This document shows, one piece after another, positions 1 to 5,390 of a DNA stretch of 7,756 bases (its first letter is position 1; each line of letters begins with the position of its first letter). The stretch comes from Lachnospiraceae bacterium (GTDB taxonomy: Bacteria > Bacillota > Clostridia > Lachnospirales > Lachnospiraceae). The translations under genes were made by a program, and so were the position numbers. Under the pieces are notes generated by a model that saw only the letters and a list, made by a program, of their open reading frames with translations, did no database searches and was not told the DNA's origin. Location: positions 1-7,756 of the forward strand of contig JAIKXK010000167.1 of assembly GCA_024684155.1 (NCBI GenBank), in the 5' to 3' direction.

Positions 1-660
1 GCAGAGGTATTGGTTCGTTGGGAACATCCTACAGAAGGGCTTTTAGTACCAGGTCGCTTTATTGATATTTTTGAACGAAATGGAATGATTTTAAACCTGG
101 ATAAGTATATGTGGGAAATGAGCTGTAGTTTGTTGAAGGACTGGGAAAGAAAAGGTTATCATGACTATTATCTTTCTGTAAATATCTCCCCAAAGGATAT
201 TTATTTAATGGATGTTTGTCAGTATTTAACAGACCTGGTAAACAAATATGAAATCGAACCTTCAAAGCTAAAATTGGAAATTACGGAAAATATGATTTCT
301 GATACTCAGCGCTGCATTCAGTTGATTGAGAATTTACAGAAGAATGGATTTACTGTAGAAATGGATGACTTTGGAAGTGGATATTCATCATTAAATACCC
401 TAAAGAATATTCCGGTGGATGTATTGAAGATGGATATGGGCTTCTTGCGTGATACAAGAGATAAAGAAAAGAGTGAAAAGATATTCTCCTTTGTGGTGGA
501 ATTATCAAAACGCTTGAATATGGAATGCATTGCAGAGGGAATTGAAACAAAAGAACAGCTTGATATTTTAGTAGAGTATGGATGTAATATCTTCCAGGGA
601 TACTATTTCTCAAGACCAATTCCTGTTTATGAATACGAGAATAAATACATGAAAAAATAG
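1..660 (+). CDS. EAL-domain c-di-GMP phosphodiesterase, C-terminal part (5' end outside window)
   Basis: Hydrolyses cyclic di-GMP to pGpG. The frame is open from base 1, so the gene starts upstream; 219 codons are visible. They begin at the signature motif, here EVL rather than EAL (codons 2-4), followed by RWEHP. Every expected catalytic or metal-binding residue is present: Glu2, Asn61 (in SVNIS), Glu93 and Glu96 (LEITEN), Asp122-Asp123 in DDFGSGYSSL (loop 6), Lys143 and Asp145, Glu179 and Glu182 (AEGIE), and Gln199 of QGYYFSRP. The Ala-to-Val change in the signature is a tolerated position in the family, so an active enzyme is expected. Missing N-terminal domains could be GGDEF, PAS or a membrane sensor; this cannot be seen. 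The TAG stop lies inside the ribosome binding site of the WYL gene 11 nt downstream, so the two are probably co-transcribed and translationally coupled. Confidence 0.93.
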   Translation, partial: AEVLVRWEHPTEGLLVPGRFIDIFERNGMILNLDKYMWEMSCSLLKDWERKGYHDYYLSVNISPKDIYLMDVCQYLTDLVNKYEIEPSKLKLEITENMISDTQRCIQLIENLQKNGFTVEMDDFGSGYSSLNTLKNIPVDVLKMDMGFLRDTRDKEKSEKIFSFVVELSKRLNMECIAEGIETKEQLDILVEYGCNIFQGYYFSRPIPVYEYENKYMKK

Positions 661-665
661 GAGAT
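658..665 (+). promoter_or_regulatory. Ribosome binding site of the WYL gene overlapping the EAL stop codon
   Basis: The octamer TAGGAGAT contains both the TAG stop of the EAL gene and an AGGAG Shine-Dalgarno core. It lies 8 nt before the ATG at 672 and supports that start. The overlap favours translational coupling. Confidence 0.7.
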
Positions 666-671
666 GCAATC

Positions 672-1661
672 ATGTCGAGAGCACAAAACCAAAAACTGAA
701 ACTCTATGTTCTGGGTAAAATCTTAATGGAAAATACAGATGAAGATCATGGTATGACTATGAAAGAGATTATCAAACGACTGGAACGGGAGGACATACCT
801 GCAGATCGAAAGAGCATCTATGATGATATTCGTGTTCTTGAGGACATTGGGATTTGTGTTGAAACGGAAAAGGTTGGGAAATACTATTACTATAAGGTAG
901 TTGGCAAACAGTTTGAAGTGGCAGAATTAAAACTTTTAGTAGATTCGGTTTCTGCTTCAAAATTTATTACGGAAAAGAAATCAAAGGAATTAATTGGAAA
1001 GTTAGAGGGCCTGGTGTCGAAATACGAAGCCAAGGAATTACAGCGTACCGTCTTAGTGAGTGGCAGAAATAAAACCCAAAATGAAGGGATTTATTATAAC
1101 GTAGATGCCATTCATACAGCCATGAATGAAAACAAAAAGATTTCCTTTGAATATTTGCAGTGGACGGTGGAAAAGAAATTAATCAAAAAAAAGGAAGAGA
1201 AGTATGTTGTTAGTCCCTGGTCATTACTTTGGGACGAAGAAAACTACTATTTAATTGCCTTTGATGAAACAATAGGAATTATGAAGCATTATCGTGTAGA
1301 TAAGATGCGGGGGATTTCCAGTTTGGAAGAAAAGCGAGCTGGAGTGGAAGAATATGAAAAATTAGATATGACTTCCTATACAGATCGGGTTTTTGGAATG
1401 TTTGCCGGAAAAGAAGAAACAGTCACCCTTATTGCAAAGAATTATTTGGTAGGGGTTGTCTTAGATCGATTTGGTACGGATATTCCTCTTCGAAAAGAAG
1501 ATAAAGATCACTTCCGCTGTAGAGTAAAGGTGGCCTTAAGTGGACAGTTTTATGGATGGGTATTTAGCTTTGGGGGCGAGATGAAAATCGCAGCACCAGA
1601 GTATGTGGTGGAAGCGTATAGAGGAGAGCTGGAGAAACAGCTTCCGAAAAGTTACGAGTAA
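672..1661 (+). CDS. WYL-domain transcriptional regulator (DeoR/YafY-like)
   Basis: A 329-residue predicted cytoplasmic DNA-binding regulator of usual length for the family. An N-terminal winged helix-turn-helix occupies about residues 8-75; the probable recognition helix is around 46-57 (RKSIYDDIRVLE). A WYL domain spans about 130-240, with the signature as YYL at 192-194 in a VSPWSLLWDEENYYL context. A C-terminal WCX extension follows at about 250-322 (FYGWVFSFGGEMKIAAPEYV). WYL domains bind ligands, nucleotides or nucleic acid in characterised members such as PafBC; the ligand here is unknown. The ATG at 672 has an AGGAG site, 11 nt after the EAL stop. Pairing with a c-di-GMP phosphodiesterase hints that it acts in the same pathway, but that is inference. 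The last seven codons and stop (1641-1661) lie in the first copy of a 27-bp tandem repeat, so the C-terminus LPKSYE is repeat-derived and may vary between strains. Confidence 0.9.
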   Translation: MSRAQNQKLKLYVLGKILMENTDEDHGMTMKEIIKRLEREDIPADRKSIYDDIRVLEDIGICVETEKVGKYYYYKVVGKQFEVAELKLLVDSVSASKFITEKKSKELIGKLEGLVSKYEAKELQRTVLVSGRNKTQNEGIYYNVDAIHTAMNENKKISFEYLQWTVEKKLIKKKEEKYVVSPWSLLWDEENYYLIAFDETIGIMKHYRVDKMRGISSLEEKRAGVEEYEKLDMTSYTDRVFGMFAGKEETVTLIAKNYLVGVVLDRFGTDIPLRKEDKDHFRCRVKVALSGQFYGWVFSFGGEMKIAAPEYVVEAYRGELEKQLPKSYE

Positions 1662-1720
1662 CAACTCCTTCCGAAAAGTTAGGAGCAACAACTCCTTCCG
1701 GAAAGTTACGAGCAACAACG
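1641..1720 (+). repeat. Three tandem copies of a 27-bp repeat, the first overlapping the WYL stop codon
   Basis: Copies begin at 1641, 1668 and 1695, each with CTTCCG. The unit reads CTTCCGAAAAGTTACGAG followed by (T/C)AACAACTC. Copy 2 has GTTAGGAG in place of GTTACGAG; copy 3 has CCGGAAAG in place of CCGAAAAG and ends AACAACG. Copy 1 supplies the last WYL codons and its TAA. Copy 1 also contains a small internal palindrome, GTTAC-GA-GTAAC. Confidence 0.9.
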
Positions 1721-1725
1721 TCACA

Positions 1726-1768
1726 TAATAGAAATCCCCTACAAATTAATTGTAGGGGATTTCTATTA
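1726..1768. terminator. Perfect 19-bp hairpin after the WYL gene
   Basis: The stem 1726-1744 pairs without mismatch with 1750-1768, around a 5-nt loop at 1745-1749 (ATTAA). It contains a TCCCCTAC/GTAGGGGA core. It begins 64 nt after the WYL stop. There is no separate U-tract after the stem, only TTTCTATT inside its distal arm, so it may stabilise the mRNA 3' end as much as terminate transcription. Confidence 0.6.
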
Positions 1769-1791
1769 AGTCGTGGCTGTCGCCACGACTT
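1768..1791. other. GC-rich 10-bp hairpin between two terminator-like hairpins
   Basis: AAGTCGTGGC (1768-1777) pairs perfectly with GCCACGACTT (1782-1791) around a TGTC loop. It abuts the hairpin to its left and lies 1 nt from the hairpin to its right, forming the middle of a three-hairpin array. It has no U-tract, so it is not an intrinsic terminator alone. Confidence 0.65.
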
Positions 1792-1792
1792 C

Positions 1793-1852
1793 GCAAATAA
1801 AAAAAAGGGATTTTTTCCAAATAAATTTGGAAAAATCCCTTTTCTTATTTGC
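1793..1852. terminator. Bidirectional intrinsic terminator, strongest for tRNA-Thr
   Basis: A near-palindrome of 60 bp whose ends are GCAAATAA and TTATTTGC. The core GGGATTTTTTCC at 1807-1818 pairs with GGAAAAATCCC at 1829-1839, with one-base bulges in the A and T runs. Read on the - strand, the core is followed by eight T residues, a strong tail for transcripts leaving tRNA-Thr. Read on the + strand, the tail is TTTTCTTATTT, so it can also stop the EAL/WYL transcript before it becomes antisense to the tRNA. Confidence 0.85.
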
Positions 1853-1878
1853 TACGTTGTTGCTCGTAGCTTTTCGGA

Positions 1879-1951
1879 AGCTAGCGACGAGAGTTGAACT
1901 CGTGACCTCCTCACTACCAATGAGGTGCGCTACCACCTGTGCCACGCCAGC
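1879..1951 (-). tRNA. tRNA-Thr (anticodon GGT)
   Basis: Folds as a complete 73-nt cloverleaf on the - strand. The acceptor stem GCTGGCG pairs with CGCTAGC (one G-T pair) and the discriminator base is T. The anticodon stem CCTCA/TGAGG is perfect, with loop TTGGTAG giving anticodon GGT, which reads ACC (and ACT by wobble) for threonine. The T stem ACGAG/CTCGT is perfect with loop TTCAACT. The D stem GCAC/GCGC has an A-C opposition at the third pair. CCA is not encoded (the next bases are TCC), so it must be added after processing. It has its own promoter and lies downstream of the transglycosylase gene on the same strand. Confidence 0.95.
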
Positions 1952-1981
1952 TTATCGGGTATATGTGATACCGACTTGACT

Positions 1982-2010
1982 AATATACTATATTGAAATT
2001 TTAAAGTCAA
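1982..2010 (-). promoter_or_regulatory. Sigma-A promoter for tRNA-Thr
   Basis: On the - strand, -35 TTGACT (2005-2010) and -10 TATATT (1982-1987) are separated by exactly 17 bp. Initiation would be near 1975, about 24 nt before the mature tRNA 5' end. The -35 lies 4 bp beyond the transglycosylase stop codon. Confidence 0.8.
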
Positions 2011-2014
2011 GGAC

Positions 2015-2842
2015 TTATTTGTAATTATTTATGGTATTTGTGATTGCTCTTGAAGCAGCACTTAAAAGGCTTTCGTAAGCAGTTGTGGTATCAGAAGAAG
2101 TTACATTCATTTCGTTTTCTAATTCCTTTAAAAATAATTCATAACTCTCGTGGTCTGAGAATTCTGAAAGGGCTGTTTTTAATGAAGTAGCAGTTGCGGT
2201 ATAATTTTTCGACCCTGAAGCTGAAATATCTTTATCAGCAGGAATGTCAACGCCTTCCGCATAATATCCAAGTACCTTTGGTACATAGTTTTGAGTTTCT
2301 TCAAAAGGAGGAATGCCACCATATTTATCTACATTTCCACTTCCTGCATTGTAAGCTGCAAGTGCAAGAGAGGTGTCGCCATTGTATTTATTTAAAAGAT
2401 TAGCTAAAAGTTGTGCACCACCCATAATATTTTGGTATGGATCATAGGCATCGGTAACACCCAGGCCTTCAGCGGTGGATGGCATTAATTGCATAATACC
2501 CATGGCACCAGAAGAAGAAGTAGAGTCTGGATTAAAATTGGACTCCTGCTTTGCTACAGCCTTTAAAAGATTTACATCAACACCATAAGTTGTAGCTGCT
2601 TTCTCAAAAATCTGAGAAAGGTTCATATCTTCTGTAGTAGTTGTGTCAGAAGCTTTAGAATTTGCCACATTATCAATGGCAGTATTTAGCATTGTAGAAA
2701 AAGAATCCTCTGCAGATGTGGTAGTTTCACTAGTGGCTTCTGTGGCAGTGCTAGTTTCTGCGGTCTCTTCTGTAGCAACTTCCTTAGGCGTTAAATACTC
2801 TGTATATACATTTTTCTCGTTGGTTTCTATGGTAATTTTCAT
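2015..2842 (-). CDS. Lytic transglycosylase (SLT domain) without signal peptide
   Basis: Cleaves the MurNAc-GlcNAc bond of peptidoglycan, leaving 1,6-anhydro-MurNAc ends. The 275-residue protein has an SLT/Slt70-type domain at about 75-195. Its hallmarks are catalytic Glu100 in AKQESNFNP, GAMGIMQLMP at 112-121, ALAAYNAGSGNV at 160-171, and Tyr187 in QNYVPKV. Residues 23-72 are a Thr/Ser/Ala/Glu-rich low-complexity linker. After the domain comes an 80-residue tail without recognised features. No hydrophobic signal or membrane segment is visible at the N-terminus (MKITIETNEK), unusual for a wall enzyme, so export may be non-classical or through another apparatus. The ATG at 2842 is fixed by GGAGG six bases upstream and a consensus promoter. 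It is divergent from the histidine kinase. No separate terminator lies between it and tRNA-Thr, so some transcripts may run into the tRNA. Confidence 0.9.
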   Translation of the reverse strand: MKITIETNEKNVYTEYLTPKEVATEETAETSTATEATSETTTSAEDSFSTMLNTAIDNVANSKASDTTTTEDMNLSQIFEKAATTYGVDVNLLKAVAKQESNFNPDSTSSSGAMGIMQLMPSTAEGLGVTDAYDPYQNIMGGAQLLANLLNKYNGDTSLALAAYNAGSGNVDKYGGIPPFEETQNYVPKVLGYYAEGVDIPADKDISASGSKNYTATATSLKTALSEFSDHESYELFLKELENEMNVTSSDTTTAYESLLSAASRAITNTINNYK

Positions 2843-2848
2843 ATATGT

Positions 2849-2889
2849 CCTCCGACTTTTATTATACGCAGTTTGGAATCTTTAAGCAA
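2849..2889 (-). promoter_or_regulatory. Promoter and ribosome binding site of the lytic transglycosylase
   Basis: On the - strand, -35 TTGCTT (2884-2889) and a perfect -10 TATAAT (2861-2866) are separated by 17 bp. A GGAGG Shine-Dalgarno follows at 2849-2853, six bases before the ATG. Because the -10 is close to the gene, the leader is very short, about 10-15 nt. Confidence 0.8.
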
Positions 2890-2899
2890 TGGTTCATAG

Positions 2900-2928
2900 T
2901 TTACTTTTATGCCCAAATTAACTATAAT
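2900..2928 (+). promoter_or_regulatory. Promoter of the histidine kinase/GH13 operon
   Basis: -35 TTTACT (2900-2905) and a perfect -10 TATAAT (2923-2928) are separated by 17 bp. A GGGGGAG ribosome binding site at 2960-2966 precedes the ATG at 2976. This -35 is only 10 bp from the -35 of the divergent transglycosylase promoter. Confidence 0.78.
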
Positions 2929-2975
2929 TGTAGATAACTTGGTTAAGAATGGGTTAGCAGGGGGAGAATGCTAAT

Positions 2976-5381
2976 ATGGACTTGAAAGTGATAGATTTTG
3001 ATTTTGCTCATTTCAATGCTCAATATACAGTAGCAGCAATAGGTTTTGGCATTATAATGATTATTTTTTTGGAGATTCGATACCCAAAGGATAATCCTAC
3101 TTTGAATGCCTTCCGTCGCTTTAATATTATGACGGTGATTGCTGCTTTTTTTGATGCCTTAGCTTCCTTTACGGAATTTAATGGCATTCTATTTAATCCC
3201 TCCCTTACTATGGGAGTAAATACGATAAGCGGGTTAACCACCAGCGTAGCATCATTTCTTTATACTCGTTATGTAGATTCCTTTGTTGATAATAAAAAAC
3301 TAAGAGTATTAACGGTATTCAATCGCTTGTTATTGATATTACATGTGATTGCTTTGTTGATTAATCAGGGAACTCATATGTATTTTGGCGTGGATATATT
3401 TGGAAATTTATATCACGGTCAGTACTATCTTGTGGGGGTTTACCTTGTTCCTCTATTTTATATTGTGTGTGGAACCATGGTACTTTTAATTCACCACGAA
3501 GCATATCCTAGAAGAACCTTTATTTATATTTGTATATCTGCTTTCTTTGTAGTCGCTACCACACTTTTCCAGGTGGTATCTCAGCAGGAACTCTTTTTAT
3601 CCTTCTTTGTTGCCATCCTTGCAATGTTTGTGTTAATGCTGGCTTTGGAAACGCCGGATTATTATCGATTATTAGATGCAAATGAAAAACTTGCAGAGTC
3701 TCGAAAAGAAGCTGAACAGGCCAGAAAAGCAGCAGAGGAAGCTTCAGAGGCAAAGAGCAACTTCCTTGCAAATATGTCTCATGAAATTCGTACTCCTATG
3801 AATACCATTCTTGGAATGGATGAGATGATTTTGCGAGAAAGTGATAATGAAACTGTAATTGAATACGCGCAAAATATTCAGCATGCAGGAAATACATTGC
3901 TCCATATTATTAATGATATTTTAGATTTTTCAAAAATCGAATCAGGAAAAATGGAGATTACAAATGAGCCCTATCATCTATCGGAAATCCTTCACGATAT
4001 TACCACAATGATTCAGGTGAGAAGTGATGAAAAGGGATTGGATTTTCGCTTTAATATTGATGACGATCTTCCAGATACCCTTTGTGGTGATGAGATTCGA
4101 CTAAAACAGATTCTTATTAACATTTTAAATAATGGTGTGAAGTACACAGAAATAGGTTCCGTTTCTTTGGACGTAACAGGAGAGCGATGTATCCACAATG
4201 ATAAGCCTTATGTAGATTTAACCTTTGTGGTTGCTGATACAGGACTTGGAATTAGTGAAACAGAAATTGGAAATATCTATGATTCCTTTGAACGTTTAGG
4301 TGAAAATAAAAATCACAAGATTGAAGGAACTGGACTTGGTCTTGCAATTACAAGAAATCTGATTCGACTGATGGGAGGGGAGATTTCGGTAGAAAGTAAA
4401 TTGCATCAGGGCTCTACATTTACGGTAAAGCTTTCTCAGGAGGTTCTTTCTGAAGAAACCATGTCAGAATACGCTCAGGATCACAGAGGAATAAGTGAAG
4501 AGTATATTCAGAAATTTACTGCTCCAGAAGTAAAGATTTTAGCAGTAGATGATAATGAAATGAACCTTATGGTAGTTACCAGCTTATTAAAATCTACTTT
4601 GGCCAAGGTGGATACAGCCAGTAGTGGTTATCAATGTTTAGATAAAATGAAAGAGACACACTACGATGTGATTTTATTAGATCATATGATGCCTGGAATG
4701 GATGGTATTGAAACCCTTCATCAAGCTAGAGAGATGAGTGACAATCTTTGCCAGGGAACGCCTGTCATTGTACTTACGGCCAATGCTATTAGTGGTATGA
4801 AGGACAGGTATTTGTCAGCAGGATTTTCTGATTATTTGGCAAAACCTGTAAAGGGTGAAGAATTAGAAGAGATGCTTATTCGATATTTGCCACAGGATAA
4901 ACTTCATCTATATGAGGAGGTAAAGGTAGAAAAACCAGAAATTATCGAAAGTGCCTTTGTAGAGGAAACAAATATAGAAAAAGCTGTAAGTGAAGAGGCT
5001 GATGAAGAAAAAAATATTGATCTTAGTATTATTTCAAAGAAGGATGGTATGTCTTACTTTGGAAACAATGAAAACCTCTATTTAGATTTAGTGAAGATGT
5101 ATGCAGATATATCGGAACAAAAGAAGTCGGAAATCGAAGATGCTTATAATTTAGAAGAGTGGGAAGATTATACCACTTATGTTCATGCGCTAAAGTCATC
5201 TTCAAAAAATATTGGTGCCTTAGCGATGTTTGATTTAACCAGACGAATTGAAGCGGCAGGTCATCAAATGAAGAATGAAAAGAATTATGATTATAGTCTA
5301 AACTTCATTCGCAAGAACCATAAGGAGATGCTTCGCCTGTTTGATGAAACAGTAGCAGAAGCACGACGCATGACAGAATAG
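2976..5381 (+). CDS. Membrane-bound hybrid sensor histidine kinase (7TM-HisKA-HATPase-REC-Hpt)
   Basis: An 801-residue phosphorelay sensor. Residues 16-225 contain about seven hydrophobic helices with short loops and no large extracytoplasmic domain. An Ala/Glu/Lys-rich coiled coil (about 228-262) links to HisKA, with phospho-acceptor His269 in NMSHEIRTPMN. The ATPase domain has Asn382/Asn385/Asn386 (N box), DTGLGI at 421-426 and GTGLGL at 451-456. The receiver has Asp525-Asp526, phospho-accepting Asp569 in LLDHMMPGMDG, and Lys623. An acidic, Glu-rich linker leads to a C-terminal Hpt domain with His737 in HALKSSSKNIGA. All four phosphotransfer steps (His-Asp-His to an external Asp) are therefore intact. 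No DNA-binding output and no partner response regulator lie in the window. The start at 2976 has a strong ribosome binding site and promoter. The signal is unknown; the GH13 gene 9 nt downstream suggests a link with carbohydrate, which is inference. Confidence 0.93.
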   Translation: MDLKVIDFDFAHFNAQYTVAAIGFGIIMIIFLEIRYPKDNPTLNAFRRFNIMTVIAAFFDALASFTEFNGILFNPSLTMGVNTISGLTTSVASFLYTRYVDSFVDNKKLRVLTVFNRLLLILHVIALLINQGTHMYFGVDIFGNLYHGQYYLVGVYLVPLFYIVCGTMVLLIHHEAYPRRTFIYICISAFFVVATTLFQVVSQQELFLSFFVAILAMFVLMLALETPDYYRLLDANEKLAESRKEAEQARKAAEEASEAKSNFLANMSHEIRTPMNTILGMDEMILRESDNETVIEYAQNIQHAGNTLLHIINDILDFSKIESGKMEITNEPYHLSEILHDITTMIQVRSDEKGLDFRFNIDDDLPDTLCGDEIRLKQILINILNNGVKYTEIGSVSLDVTGERCIHNDKPYVDLTFVVADTGLGISETEIGNIYDSFERLGENKNHKIEGTGLGLAITRNLIRLMGGEISVESKLHQGSTFTVKLSQEVLSEETMSEYAQDHRGISEEYIQKFTAPEVKILAVDDNEMNLMVVTSLLKSTLAKVDTASSGYQCLDKMKETHYDVILLDHMMPGMDGIETLHQAREMSDNLCQGTPVIVLTANAISGMKDRYLSAGFSDYLAKPVKGEELEEMLIRYLPQDKLHLYEEVKVEKPEIIESAFVEETNIEKAVSEEADEEKNIDLSIISKKDGMSYFGNNENLYLDLVKMYADISEQKKSEIEDAYNLEEWEDYTTYVHALKSSSKNIGALAMFDLTRRIEAAGHQMKNEKNYDYSLNFIRKNHKEMLRLFDETVAEARRMTE

Positions 5382-5386
5382 GAGAT
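5379..5386 (+). promoter_or_regulatory. Ribosome binding site of the GH13 gene overlapping the kinase stop codon
   Basis: The same octamer TAGGAGAT found at 658-665. It contains the kinase TAG stop (5379-5381) and AGGAG, six bases before the ATG at 5391. It fixes the GH13 start and suggests coupled translation. Confidence 0.7.
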
Positions 5387-5390
5387 TGAT

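Larger units (their letters stand above)
1695..1880 (+). repeat. 27-bp inverted repeat enclosing three hairpins (cruciform-like element)
   Basis: The left arm is 1695-1721, which is repeat copy 3; the right arm is 1854-1880. In a + strand transcript all 27 positions can pair: 25 Watson-Crick plus two G-U wobbles (1701/1874 and 1706/1869). The arms enclose hairpins at 1726-1768, 1768-1791 and 1793-1852, giving a closed multibranch shape of about 186 nt. The right arm ends at the last two nucleotides of tRNA-Thr. No reading frame of credible composition is present. Possible roles are a 3' UTR structure or convergent terminator, or a MITE-like relic; no target-site duplication is visible. Confidence 0.75.

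Noticed and set aside
1641..1720. CRISPR-like array of regularly spaced repeats
   Set aside because: The 27-bp units are directly adjacent with no spacers, only three copies exist, and no cas gene is present.
1536..1724. Small - strand frame with repeated LLLVTFRKE segments
   Set aside because: The peptide repeat is only the translation of the 27-bp DNA repeats in antisense; there is no ribosome binding site.
1641..1951. Integrated element or att site at the tRNA-Thr 3' end
   Set aside because: No integrase is present, and the repeated segment begins at the tRNA end rather than restoring it. The inter-repeat region is only about 130 bp and the copies next to the tRNA are inverted, not direct.
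1773..1979. Small + strand reading frame over the terminator and tRNA
   Set aside because: It translates the hairpin and the antisense of tRNA-Thr, has no ribosome binding site and looks like a typical spurious tRNA-overlap peptide.
2643..2885. Hydrophobic + strand frame of 80 codons
   Set aside because: It is antisense to the Thr/Ser/Ala-rich linker of the transglycosylase; the apparent hydrophobicity comes from reading that biased sequence backwards.
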